From Paenibacillus oryzisoli (GTDB taxonomy: Bacteria > Bacillota > Bacilli > Paenibacillales > NBRC-103111), in NCBI RefSeq assembly GCF_001653565.1, contig NZ_LYPB01000037.1:1-50628 (forward strand): DNA of 50,628 nucleotides. Direction: 5' to 3'. The notes under the pieces were generated by a model. The model ran no database searches. It had not been told where the DNA came from and saw only the letters and a program-made list of their open reading frames with translations. Below are positions 8,622 through 17,053 of the stretch, piece by piece. Numbering within the stretch: position 1 is the stretch's first letter; every line of letters begins with the position of its first letter. The translations under genes and the position numbers were made by a program.

Positions 8622-8805
8622 TAACTGGAAAAACTACATCTAAATCTATACATTTTAGAGATTTTGATGAAATAAATGGAAAATGTACATCTAAATATGA
8701 GGAATCGTGCTGTTTATTAGAAATAGTTAAAATTAGATGGAGAAAATCCAGTTATCTTCCTTTTCCAATGGAATTAGGTAGAAATAACTGGATATTCTCC
8801 ATCTA
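8622..8805. repeat. Palindromic intergenic repeat, TAACTGGA family, copy 1
   Basis: Terminal-type motifs recur at 8622-8629 (TAACTGGA), 8673-8680 (TAAATGGA), 8747-8754 (TCCAGTTA) and 8785-8792 (TAACTGGA). Positions 8735-8755 and 8784-8804 form 21-bp arms with one mismatch. The internal sequence GTACATCTAAAT is partly duplicated. The same motif family occurs at 20343 and 50429. A 79-codon open frame across it is incidental. Confidence 0.7.
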
Positions 8806-8850
8806 TTTGGTTGCTGGTAGGCAGATCTACTCTACTCTACTCTTCATATA

Positions 8851-8893
8851 AAATAGGCTTACAGATGTAAACCCTTCATCTGTAAGCCTATTT
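8851..8893. terminator. Perfect 17-bp hairpin, probable bidirectional terminator
   Basis: AAATAGGCTTACAGATG and its exact complement flank a 9-nt loop. The A and T ends allow termination in either direction. It lies in the gene-free stretch between the reductase and the sugar permease genes. Confidence 0.65.
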
Positions 8894-8995
8894 CTAGCTA
8901 CCGCCGGGGTGGTCTGAGCTTAGCTGTAGGAGTTGGATTGGCGGTTATACTTAGTTGATGTGTTTCTGATTTGCGGGTTGCCGGGTTGCAGCATA

Positions 8996-9211
8996 TTATT
9001 GGGGTTGCTGAGTTACTAGGCCACTGAACGCTGTGTTACAAACTTGCTGAATTACTAAGTCGCTGAACGCTGTGCTACTAACTTGCTGAGTTACTTGGTC
9101 GCTGGACGTCGTGTTACCAACTTGCTGCGTTATTTGGTTGCTGGGTACCGTGTCACTAACTTGCTGTGTTACTACCCCGCCAAGTTGATACTTAGTAGCT
9201 GTGCTACTGAC
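8996..9211 (-). pseudogene. Decayed 39-bp tandem repeat, open on the minus strand
   Basis: Four clear 39-bp units lie at 9005-9043, 9044-9082, 9083-9121 and 9122-9160, with a degenerate fifth toward 9211. On the minus strand one frame stays open through 8996-9211 and reads as 13-residue units such as VGNTTSSDQVTQQ and VSDTVPSNQITQQ, but it has a stop at the upstream edge and no start codon. I do not recognise a family. It could be the remnant of a repeat protein or simple non-coding minisatellite. The rest of 8443-9391 shows nothing else coding. Confidence 0.5.
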
Positions 9212-9391
9212 TTACCAGTTAGCTACGTAATCCTGGAGTTCGTTGAGTTCCTGACTTACTAGGCCATCGATTCACCGACATCCCCGTTCGTGGTGGGATG
9301 AGATCGAGCGCCGCCAATTATCCCTAACATTTACGTCTCCCAACGTTGACGCTCAGCTTGTATTTAAGCATTTACTCACTGAGGCTTACCC

Positions 9392-10264
9392 TTACCCCTT
9401 CACAGCCCCTGCGGTCATACCCTTCATTATCTGTTCCTGGAACAGCAGGAACACGATAATCGTCGGTAGTACGGCAATGGCTAGTGCAGCCATCGTCAAT
9501 TCGTAATCGGTCATGTAGCCTGTGGCGAAGGCGGATAGGCTGAGCGGTACGGTTTTGAGTGCAGGCTTACTAATGAAGACCAATGCAAAAGCGAAGTCGT
9601 TCCAGAACCGGAGAAAGCCCAGAATGGCAACGGTTGATAACGCAGGAACACTGAGCGGAAGCATCATGCGGAAGAAAATGCCCCAGTAGCCCGTACCATC
9701 GATCAGCGCGGCCTCTTCGATTTCTTTGGGAATACTCACTAAGTACGCAGCTACGATGAAGATGGCTAATGGCAATTCAAATGCGACATAGGGCAAAATA
9801 AGTGCACCGTACGTGTTCAACAACCCTACTTTTTTCATAATAATAAATAGCGGTACAAGTGTGCTATGAATCGGAATGAGCATGCCTAGCAGGAACAAAC
9901 CTGTGAAGAATGCCTTCAACTTAAACTCAAAACGCGCGATAATAAAGGCCGCTAAAGCGCCAAGAATCAGTGTCAGCACTAAGGAAGCTACCGTTACAAC
10001 GGTGGAGTTCCATAAGGAAAGGCCCATTCCCGAGACTTTCCATGCGCGGACTAAGTTATCCCACTTCCATACGGTTGGCAGCAGAAAAGGCCGGGAATAA
10101 AATTCTTCATTTGATTTAACAGCACTAATAAATAACCATATTAATGGATACAACGTGACCAGTGCATACAAGGATAGAACGGTATTGATGGCGCCGCGCG
10201 TCCATACTTTACGTTGTTTAGCTCCAGCGGGAATACCCGTCTGCATCGCTACAACCTGCTTCAT
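9392..10264 (-). CDS. Carbohydrate ABC transporter permease, MalG-type (CUT1)
   Basis: This 290-residue inner-channel subunit of a sugar importer has six predicted membrane helices, at about 27-48, 84-110, 118-142, 150-172, 200-225 and 255-277. The EAA loop is EIEEAALIDGTGYWGIFFRMMLPLS (about 192-216), which docks to the transporter ATPase. The C terminus FQEQIMKGMTAGAVKG is typical of the CUT1 MalG branch. GGAGGGAC precedes the ATG. It is the last gene of a minus-strand set with the MalF-type permease 46 bp upstream. No ATPase gene is present; such systems usually use a shared MsmX-type ATPase elsewhere. Confidence 0.92.
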   Translation of the reverse strand: MKQVVAMQTGIPAGAKQRKVWTRGAINTVLSLYALVTLYPLIWLFISAVKSNEEFYSRPFLLPTVWKWDNLVRAWKVSGMGLSLWNSTVVTVASLVLTLILGALAAFIIARFEFKLKAFFTGLFLLGMLIPIHSTLVPLFIIMKKVGLLNTYGALILPYVAFELPLAIFIVAAYLVSIPKEIEEAALIDGTGYWGIFFRMMLPLSVPALSTVAILGFLRFWNDFAFALVFISKPALKTVPLSLSAFATGYMTDYELTMAALAIAVLPTIIVFLLFQEQIMKGMTAGAVKG

Positions 10265-10310
10265 AGATGTCCCTCCTACAAGAGATGAATGATGATAATA
10301 GTTGATCTGC

Positions 10311-11186
10311 CTAACGATAGTCTCGCTTCATGAGATATTGACTGCCCACGATCAGAAGCAAGCTAAGAATAATAATCGCTGTAGATAATGCACTGCCGAA
10401 TCCGAAACGATACACATTGAAAGTGCTGTTGTACATATAGGATGCCAACAATTCCGTAGAATGCGCAGGGCCGCCGCCTGTCATGACATAGATCAGATCG
10501 AAGGCTTTCAAAGAGCCTGAAATACAAAGCACGATCGCTACCTTCACCGTATCCCAAATCATTGGCAATGTGACGGCAAATAGTTTACGCACGGGTCCGA
10601 CACCATCCAACTGGGCAGCGTCTTCAATTTCAGGTGAAATATTTTGTAAGGCAGCAATGAACATAATCATGTAAGGACCAATATAATTCCAGATGATCGG
10701 CACCATCAGCGCGAACATCGATACTTTCGGATCGGAGAGCCAAGCTTTCTTCCAACTATCAAGATGGGCACCATCAAGCAAGAAGTTCAGAATACCGATT
10801 TGCGGGTGGTAGATGTAACCCCAGATAATCCCGACGACAACAGAAGATAATACCATGGGCATAAAGACGGAAGCTCGAATGATACGTTGAAAAGGCGTGC
10901 TGCGCATCAAGAGCAGCGCTAAGATCATAGCGATCGGAACCTGCCCGAAGACGGAAGCGGCAACGATAAGCATGTTATTTTTAAAAGCTTTCCAGAAGAT
11001 CGGATCTGTAAATACCTCCATATAGTTATCCATCCCAATAAACTTCGCTGCGCCAATGCCTTTCCAATCGAAGAAGCCATAGTACGCCGACCAGAACAGG
11101 GGAACGATAACAAAAAACAAATAGATGATTAAGGCTGGAAGGAGCCCTATGGTGATGAATCCTCTCATTCTTGCGGACACGTTCAT
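10311..11186 (-). CDS. Carbohydrate ABC transporter permease, MalF-type (CUT1)
   Basis: This 291-residue channel subunit pairs with the downstream MalG-type protein. Helices are predicted near 11-33, 70-95, 105-127, 152-175, 200-225 and 260-282. The EAA loop is EIEDAAQLDGVGPVRKLFAVTLP. I start it at ATG 11186 (MNVSARMRG), six bases after AGGAGGG. The longer open frame to 11255 is rejected because it would translate the terminator stem at 11220-11246. The gene lies downstream of that partial terminator, so it should be expressed at a lower level than the binding protein. Confidence 0.9.
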   Translation of the reverse strand: MNVSARMRGFITIGLLPALIIYLFFVIVPLFWSAYYGFFDWKGIGAAKFIGMDNYMEVFTDPIFWKAFKNNMLIVAASVFGQVPIAMILALLLMRSTPFQRIIRASVFMPMVLSSVVVGIIWGYIYHPQIGILNFLLDGAHLDSWKKAWLSDPKVSMFALMVPIIWNYIGPYMIMFIAALQNISPEIEDAAQLDGVGPVRKLFAVTLPMIWDTVKVAIVLCISGSLKAFDLIYVMTGGGPAHSTELLASYMYNSTFNVYRFGFGSALSTAIIILSLLLIVGSQYLMKRDYR

Positions 11187-11213
11187 GATGCCCCTCCTTG
11201 TAAGCTTTTTTGG

Positions 11214-11246
11214 AAAAAAGACTCCAGCCGAGCTGAGGCTGAAGTC
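11214..11246 (-). terminator. Intra-operon terminator between binding protein and permease genes
   Basis: 10-bp arms with one mismatch (GACTTCAGCC / GGCTGGAGTC on the minus strand) are followed by six T. It sits between the binding-protein stop and the permease ribosome site and probably lets only part of the transcripts continue. Confidence 0.8.
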
Positions 11247-11302
11247 CTTTGGCACAAATAAGAATTTATATGTTTCACATGATAAGTCTGCTATTTGTCT
11301 AG

Positions 11303-11343
11303 ATAAACGCTCGCGTCCTTTAAAGGACGGCGTAGTCGTTTAT
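11303..11343 (-). other. 3'-end mRNA hairpin behind the sugar-binding-protein gene
   Basis: Arms ATAAACG / CGTTTAT enclose an inner GTCC / GGAC stem with a small internal loop. There is no T run on the minus strand, so a role in protecting the binding-protein mRNA from 3' decay is more likely than termination. Confidence 0.5.
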
Positions 11344-11353
11344 TTCGCTAACC

Positions 11354-12700
11354 TTATTTGCCGATAGCTTTCGCTTGCGCATCTTGCACTTTCTTCGCAA
11401 TATCTTCTGGCTTACCGCCCATTAGAAGCTCTTGAAGTCCATTGTTCACCACATCTGCGCTGGATGAGCTCAGTCTGCCGTCATAAACAGGCGTCATTTT
11501 CACGGTGCCCATCATTTTGTAAACTTCAGCGAAGAGGGAAGTTACTTTGCTTGTATCCAAAGCTACTTTGTAACTAACAAGCTGATTGCCTTCTAAAATC
11601 GCTTTCTGTGCTTCTGGACCAGACAACGCGTAGATCAGCTCGTAAGCGGCAGCTTTTTGTGCGCCAGTTACTTTTTTGCTCATACCTAAACCTGTTCCAA
11701 CAACACCAGAGAGTGTGTTCGGATCACCCTTCCCATTCGGTACGGATGGCAATACGGTAACGGCCATGTTCGCAAGCGCTTCTTTGGAAGCGCTAGCTGC
11801 TAGGTTCGGCAATGCCCAACCGCCATCGATCATCATCGCGGCTTTTCCTTGCGCGAACATTTGTTCCATCTGTGTGTTATCAATGCTGTTGAACCCTTCT
11901 TGGAAAGCGCCTGCTTTGCCAAGCTGTTGCAGGTACGTTAAGGATTGAACGAATTCAGGATCCGTAAACTTCGCCCCATTTTGATCAACAGCCTTCAAGA
12001 ACCATTCAGTTCCTGTCACACGGTCAGCCAAGGAGCTTAGGATACTCGATTGTGCAACCCATGCCGCTTTGTTGCCGAGCGCGATTGGCGTTACGTTATT
12101 CTTTTTGAACGTATCCACCAGTTTCATCATGTCGTCCCACGTTTTCGGGGGTTGAACGTTATATTTGTTGAAGATTTCTTTGTTGTAATAAAGAATGGAT
12201 GTTGGCGATAAGGCCATTGGCGCTGCATATGTTTTGCCAGAAATCGTGAAATCGTCGAAGGAACCTGGCATAAAGTTGCCCTTCCACTCTGCTTTACTAT
12301 CCAGAAGCTCATTGATCGGTTGGATCAAGTCCCCACCGACGAATTCCTTCGTCATTACGCCTGGCCACATCACGAACAGATCCGGCATTTCATTCGCTGC
12401 CGCTACGGTTTTAAGACGCGGACGGTACCCATCGGGTGGAATCCCCTGAATATCCAACTCCACATTCGGATGATCCTTCTTGAATTTATCCATATATTCG
12501 CGCATCGTTTTGGCACGTGTATCTTCGCCTGTATAGTTGTGCCAGATCGAAAGCTTCACTTTCTCACCAGGTTTCGCTGTCTCTGTTTTAGCTGGTGCCG
12601 TGCTGCCTTGTGCCCCATCTGTAGTTCCACTCGACCCACAACCTGCTATCAACGAAAGTGACATCGCAGCCGCCAGTGTAACGATAAATGACTTTTTCAT
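11354..12700 (-). CDS. Extracellular sugar-binding lipoprotein (CUT1, family 1 solute-binding)
   Basis: This 448-residue lipoprotein captures an unidentified sugar or oligosaccharide for the two permeases downstream. The lipobox is SLIAGC with Cys21, followed by a Ser/Thr/Ala linker to about residue 45. The mature part begins VKLSIWHNYTGEDTRAKTM, and has a YAAPMALSPTSILYYNKEIF segment and AQGKAAMMIDGGWAL, both typical of the MalE/UgpB superfamily. AGGAGG lies 10 bases before the ATG. A TATACT -10 box at 12771-12776 with a poor -35 suggests activator dependence. The AraC-type regulator gene is immediately upstream. Confidence 0.92.
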   Translation of the reverse strand: MKKSFIVTLAAAMSLSLIAGCGSSGTTDGAQGSTAPAKTETAKPGEKVKLSIWHNYTGEDTRAKTMREYMDKFKKDHPNVELDIQGIPPDGYRPRLKTVAAANEMPDLFVMWPGVMTKEFVGGDLIQPINELLDSKAEWKGNFMPGSFDDFTISGKTYAAPMALSPTSILYYNKEIFNKYNVQPPKTWDDMMKLVDTFKKNNVTPIALGNKAAWVAQSSILSSLADRVTGTEWFLKAVDQNGAKFTDPEFVQSLTYLQQLGKAGAFQEGFNSIDNTQMEQMFAQGKAAMMIDGGWALPNLAASASKEALANMAVTVLPSVPNGKGDPNTLSGVVGTGLGMSKKVTGAQKAAAYELIYALSGPEAQKAILEGNQLVSYKVALDTSKVTSLFAEVYKMMGTVKMTPVYDGRLSSSSADVVNNGLQELLMGGKPEDIAKKVQDAQAKAIGK

Positions 12701-12770
12701 TCGTTCGGACCTCCTAAAAGTTTCGTAGCAACTAGCTCCACTACTTGCAAGCTCTCTCCGTTACTCCTTT

Positions 12771-12834
12771 AGTATAGGGGACAATGTTCTACAGAGGTAC
12801 GGGAGAGACTTCGGCGCGAAGGGGGACATTGTTC
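12771..12834 (-). promoter_or_regulatory. Probable regulated promoter of the sugar uptake genes with paired operator sites
   Basis: On the minus strand TATACT (12771-12776) is a good -10, with no recognisable -35 at 17 bp. Two near-identical 13-bp sites, GGGGACAATGTTC (12777-12789) and GGGGACATTGTTC (12822-12834), lie 45 bp apart upstream of it on the plus strand. They are candidate binding sites for the neighbouring AraC-type regulator. Confidence 0.45.
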
Positions 12835-14386
12835 AGTCTTTGCCCCCTTGTCGATATTCGGACGGCGCTCTTCCTGTATGCTTTTTGAACTGCCCCGTAA
12901 AGTATTTGATATCCTCATAACCCACGCGCCTTGCAATATCGCTCACTTTCAATTGCGTACTCTGCACAAGATCTGTTGCCAGCTTCATACGTTCCCGAGT
13001 CACGAACTCTAGATACGTATACCCGGTCTCCCGCTTAAAAACCTCACTGAAATGATTAGGATTAATATGGACGAAACCAGCCACTTGCTGAAGCGAAATC
13101 GGCTGATGTAAATTATCTCGAATGTACGCAATCGCCTTATGGATGTACGCATATTTATTCTGATGGAGTCCCTGGTGGAATATGCCCATAATCCCTGAGA
13201 GCACCTTGAACACCTCCTCTTCAGGACGGCCTTCGCCTTCTAGCTTGGATAGTGCACTGAGTACCGACTGATCCTGCTCGGCAGTGCTAGCTCTCTCTAA
13301 CCAACGATGGCCTGCTACCACGATCGATTGTAAATAACCTTGAACGGACATTGGCGTAGCCGCGGCATCCTCAAGTTGTGTGCGAACCTTCAGATTCACC
13401 CAATGTCTAAGGTCCGTCGCGTTATCTTTCATTAGAATCGCCGCTAGCTCTGTTTCTTCTTTCTCCGAGCAAACCGTCCGGCTCCCGCTTCGATCTTGAA
13501 TATCTTGCAGGGTGTAAAGCCCACTTGGGCCTAACAGACCTTGGTAGGCGAACACTTCCTTCGCGGTGCAATAGGACGCACGCAGCCCCTCATCATCGTA
13601 CGCAACAGGTCCCAGCGATGCAAAAACCGTGCATTTCAGTGTTTCGGTAACTCGTTGGAGCGCTTTATGTAGCCCTGGGACATCGGTTACCCCAACTTCA
13701 TATCGAACGACCATAACGAAATGGTCCTTTTGCATCAGCGTCACACAAGGGAGAAGTTCGTACAACATATTCTCTGCGGCTCCTTGCAGAAGATTAGCGA
13801 AGGTCACCCAACCCGAACAGGATACGAGAAGCACCTGCCTGGCAATTCCCACCCCCTCATCCGCGGAGGAGTCGACACCGTTTTTGCGAAACCAATGATG
13901 TAACTGGGTACGCGCTTCTTCATCATCGTGTAAACCACGATTCAAAGCCCTGTCCAACAATTGTGAGCGAAGCGCTGCCTGTTGAAGGTTATCCTGCTTC
14001 ATCGACTCCCATTTATCCATGATGTTCTGCTGCGCTTTCAACGCTGCTTTGATGATCTCCTCTGGACGGCTTGTTTTCAGCAAATAATCGGTCACGCCTC
14101 CGCGTAAAGCCTGCTGAGCATAGTTGAAATCATCATATCCCGTGAGAATAACGATCTCCGTATCCGGTAGAATTAACTTGATTTCCCGGGCAAGCTCAAT
14201 ACCATCCATCCCAGACATCCGGATATCGGTCAGCACAATATGTGGCTTCTCCTGCGGAATGCGCTCTAATGCCTCTTCAGCCGATGAAGCGGCAGGCAGC
14301 AGTTCCAATCCAAGCTCTTTCCAATCAATTACGGTACACAAGCCCGTACGAATAATCACTTCATCATCCACAATCAGAATTCTCAT
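12833..14386 (-). CDS. YesN-type response regulator with AraC DNA-binding domain
   Basis: This 517-residue regulator probably activates the sugar transporter genes that follow it. The receiver domain (1-120) has the acidic pair D7-D8, phospho-acceptor D54 in VLTDIRMSG and K104 in YLLKTSRPEE. A long middle region (about 150-400) is variable, as in YesN proteins. The last 100 residues are two AraC helix-turn-helices (ISLQQVAGFVHINPNHFSEV and KVSDIARRVGYEDIKYFTGQ). Its ATG overlaps the kinase stop by 4 bases (ATGA), so the two are translationally coupled. Confidence 0.92.
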   Translation of the reverse strand: MRILIVDDEVIIRTGLCTVIDWKELGLELLPAASSAEEALERIPQEKPHIVLTDIRMSGMDGIELAREIKLILPDTEIVILTGYDDFNYAQQALRGGVTDYLLKTSRPEEIIKAALKAQQNIMDKWESMKQDNLQQAALRSQLLDRALNRGLHDDEEARTQLHHWFRKNGVDSSADEGVGIARQVLLVSCSGWVTFANLLQGAAENMLYELLPCVTLMQKDHFVMVVRYEVGVTDVPGLHKALQRVTETLKCTVFASLGPVAYDDEGLRASYCTAKEVFAYQGLLGPSGLYTLQDIQDRSGSRTVCSEKEETELAAILMKDNATDLRHWVNLKVRTQLEDAAATPMSVQGYLQSIVVAGHRWLERASTAEQDQSVLSALSKLEGEGRPEEEVFKVLSGIMGIFHQGLHQNKYAYIHKAIAYIRDNLHQPISLQQVAGFVHINPNHFSEVFKRETGYTYLEFVTRERMKLATDLVQSTQLKVSDIARRVGYEDIKYFTGQFKKHTGRAPSEYRQGGKD

Positions 14387-16179
14387 AGGGACAACTCTCC
14401 TCTCTCTCTCGGAATCAGGAATGTAATGCGGGTACCCGTTCCCAGCGTACTCTCCAGCACAAGACCCGCACCCGCGCCATAGTGCAGCAGTAACCTGCGA
14501 TGCACATTGATAAGTCCATAACTGGTCACAACTTTCTTCCTCTCTTCATCCGCTTCACTTCGGATCCCTAGCTTCTGATTAGCCGAAGCCAACTGCCCAT
14601 GAATATCTCTGAGCTTCACTTCATCCATCCCGATGCCCGTATCCTCCACCACAAATTTCATATCATGCTCCCGCAGCTCGCCGTGGACATAGATGTGGCC
14701 TTTGGTTTTCTTCTTCTGAATGCCGTGAATTAAACTGTTCTCTATCAAGGGTTGGAGCAGCAGCTTTAACATGATATTTGTCGTCATTTCAGGGTCAATA
14801 AAAAATTCGATCTCGAACTGATCCGGGAATCGAATCGCTTGTATGTACGCATAGTTCTGTGCGTGGGACACCTCTTGTTGAACAACACAGAACTCCTCTC
14901 CCTTATTTAAGCTAAAGCGTAAGAAATCACTGAGCGCACCGACCATCTCGGCAATTTGTCGATCTTTGTTCATCAACGCAATCCAATGGATAGACGACAA
15001 GGTGTTGTATAAAAAGTGCGGATTAATCTGTGCTTGGAGCGCCATAATATCCGCCTCCTTCTTCATCGCTTCGTTCAGCTGAACTTGATCCTTGAGACGA
15101 CTGATCCGGTCACTGAGCTTATTGTAGCTGTGAACGAGCAGGCCGACTTCATCTACGCTCCTCACTTCAAACGTCGGAATCATCTCGTCAGGATTCAAAT
15201 CTTTGAGATATTTGGTCAATTTCATGAGCGGGTTCGTGACCCATCGTAAGAAATAGATGACCAGCGCCATGGCAAGTAAGAGTGCAATAAGGATGGTAAC
15301 AGCCGTTACGGTCAGGACGAAGCCATTTTGCTTTTGATAAATTTCGGTCGGAATGAATCCGACTAATTTCCAGCCCACGCGTGGAAGTCCGTTGTATAGA
15401 ACGGTATAAGGATGCATGCCTTGCAACACATTCGACACACCGCTTGTTTCTGTAAGTCCATGCAGATTGGGGAATACTTCGGACATATCCTTCATCAGCC
15501 ACTTCCGATCGCCGCCAGCAATAATACGATTATTCGCATCTACCAGGACGACAAACCCACTCGTTTCCCAGCCCGCATCCGTCAAATAATGCTCAATCTC
15601 TGATTGATCTAGGGAAAAGGATAAGGTGCCTAACGCTTTGAACAGAGAGAAATCCCGAATCGGTCTCACCAGTGAAATCACCTTGCGTAAACCGTCAGAG
15701 GTTTGAATGTCATAGAGCGGTGACCACCATTTGGGAGCCGATTTATTCGTTGTTTCGTACTGTTGCAGAAGTGGCGCCAGGCCAGAATTCGTAATCGTTG
15801 TTGTATATAACACAGGATTACTGTTTTTCGGGGTAATCGTAATGTTGGCAATATACTTTTTGGAATAGGATAAGTTCCATAGTGTCCCAATAAGCTGCGA
15901 ATACAGATTAATATCACTTTCTTCTTTGCCAAGGTAGGCCTGAACATCCCTCTGTCCAATCAAGAAGATTGACATGTTCTCTACGTCCTGAATAACAAAA
16001 TCAAGCTTATCTGTCATCTGCCTCAAGGTGTTCATCCCTGCCTCCTTCGCTTTATCCTCGGTGACCGAGGTTGCAATTCGATAGGAGACCGTTCCCATCG
16101 TAAGTAAGGGTAAGACGACTGCGAATAAAATGAGCAATGAGAGCTTGCGATTGAGTGATTTGGCAAACCACCGCTTCAT
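14383..16179 (-). CDS. YesM-type sensor histidine kinase
   Basis: This 598-residue membrane sensor pairs with the AraC-type regulator that overlaps its 3' end. It has a first membrane helix at about 12-34, an extracellular Cache-like region to about 285, a second helix at about 288-312, HAMP (about 313-365), a His_kinase domain with H388 in QINPHFLYNTL, and a HATPase with LLQPLIENSLIHG (N box), EDTGIGM and GLINVHRRL. The start is ATG at 16179, seven bases after GGAGG; an ATG six codons upstream has no ribosome site. The signal is probably a sugar, inferred from the transporter beside it. Confidence 0.92.
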   Translation of the reverse strand: MKRWFAKSLNRKLSLLILFAVVLPLLTMGTVSYRIATSVTEDKAKEAGMNTLRQMTDKLDFVIQDVENMSIFLIGQRDVQAYLGKEESDINLYSQLIGTLWNLSYSKKYIANITITPKNSNPVLYTTTITNSGLAPLLQQYETTNKSAPKWWSPLYDIQTSDGLRKVISLVRPIRDFSLFKALGTLSFSLDQSEIEHYLTDAGWETSGFVVLVDANNRIIAGGDRKWLMKDMSEVFPNLHGLTETSGVSNVLQGMHPYTVLYNGLPRVGWKLVGFIPTEIYQKQNGFVLTVTAVTILIALLLAMALVIYFLRWVTNPLMKLTKYLKDLNPDEMIPTFEVRSVDEVGLLVHSYNKLSDRISRLKDQVQLNEAMKKEADIMALQAQINPHFLYNTLSSIHWIALMNKDRQIAEMVGALSDFLRFSLNKGEEFCVVQQEVSHAQNYAYIQAIRFPDQFEIEFFIDPEMTTNIMLKLLLQPLIENSLIHGIQKKKTKGHIYVHGELREHDMKFVVEDTGIGMDEVKLRDIHGQLASANQKLGIRSEADEERKKVVTSYGLINVHRRLLLHYGAGAGLVLESTLGTGTRITFLIPRERGELSL

Positions 16180-16299
16180 GGGAAATCCTCCATTCATCTA
16201 GCGATCCTACTTCTGGCAACACTTAGCATTCCTCATACCACGATCTTTTTACCATAGTATCATGAGCGAACCTGGAAAATCATACTTTTTTTTAGCCTA

Positions 16300-16340
16300 A
16301 CAAACTTTTTGTTTGACATTCGAAAAGTTTGTGTTACCAT
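16300..16340 (+). promoter_or_regulatory. Sigma-A promoter of the D-amino-acid operon with an overlapping operator
   Basis: TTGACA (16313-16318) and TACCAT (16335-16340) are spaced 16 bp apart, 45 bp upstream of the regulator start. A perfect 10-bp inverted repeat, ACAAACTTTT (16300-16309) and AAAAGTTTGT (16323-16332), brackets the -35 box. This is a good position for a repressor, or an autoregulating first-gene product. Confidence 0.65.
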
Positions 16341-16384
16341 TTTGCTCAGAATAACCTACAAGCTGTGAGGGGGGGATAACTGGT

Positions 16385-17053
16385 ATGGAATCCATTCAGG
16401 ATGAATTTGAATTTCTGACCGATATGGTGACTGGCCTTGCTGCTCAATTCGGCGAGAACTGCGAGGTTGTGCTGCACGATTTGACTGGTTCCTATGAGAG
16501 CACCATTGTCGCTATTGCCAACGGTCATATCACGGGACGCAAAATCGGAGATCCTGGCACGAATCTTGGTCTTGAGCTGCTGCGAGGCAATCATGTAAAC
16601 GGCAACAAGTTCAACTATTTGACCCAAACGAAGGACGGACGCATTCTGCGCTCCAGCTCGATTTATATGAAAAATAAAGCGGGCAAAATTATCGGTTCTC
16701 TCTGTATTAACACAGACATCACGGATCTCATGGTCGCTGAGAAAACACTGAAGAATCTCATTAACCCTGCTGGCGAGCAAACCGAGGTGAAGGAATCGTT
16801 CGTCACGAGTGTCAGCGATCTCCTCGATGCTCTCATTCAAGAAGCGCAGGAAATCATCGATAAACCTGTTGCTGTTATGACCAAAGAAGATAAGATGCGC
16901 ATGATTCAGCTTCTCGATGCCAAAGGGGCTTTTCTGATCAAAAAAGGCGGCGAGAAAATTTGTACGTATCTCAACATATCCAAATACACGCTGTACAGCC
17001 ATCTGGAAGAAGGCAAAAGTAACGCGAAAGAAAGTGAGAGTGAATCCCTATGA
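16385..17053 (+). CDS. YheO/DauR-type PAS-HTH transcriptional regulator
   Basis: This 222-residue regulator has an N-terminal YheO-type PAS domain (about 5-115), with CEVVLHDL and an RSSSIYMKNKAGKIIGSLC strand. The C-terminal helix-turn-helix (about 155-210) contains RMIQLLDAKGAFLIKKGGE and LNISKYTLYSHLEE. DauR, the best known relative, controls D-arginine catabolism in Pseudomonas. Here the gene heads an operon with D-amino-acid enzymes, which supports a similar local role. It is probably autoregulated through the inverted repeat in its promoter. The stop overlaps the next start by 4 bases. Confidence 0.85.
   Translation: MESIQDEFEFLTDMVTGLAAQFGENCEVVLHDLTGSYESTIVAIANGHITGRKIGDPGTNLGLELLRGNHVNGNKFNYLTQTKDGRILRSSSIYMKNKAGKIIGSLCINTDITDLMVAEKTLKNLINPAGEQTEVKESFVTSVSDLLDALIQEAQEIIDKPVAVMTKEDKMRMIQLLDAKGAFLIKKGGEKICTYLNISKYTLYSHLEEGKSNAKESESESL

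Noticed and set aside
8612..8851. 79-codon plus-strand frame
   Set aside because: It lies entirely within the palindromic repeat, has no ribosome site, and its translation has no protein-like pattern.
9005..9160. Possible CRISPR array
   Set aside because: The 39-bp units are directly adjacent, with no unique spacers, and diverge along their whole length.
16346..17002. 218-codon minus-strand frame opposite the YheO-type regulator
   Set aside because: It mirrors a clearly recognisable regulator gene with a promoter and operon partners, and has no motif of its own.
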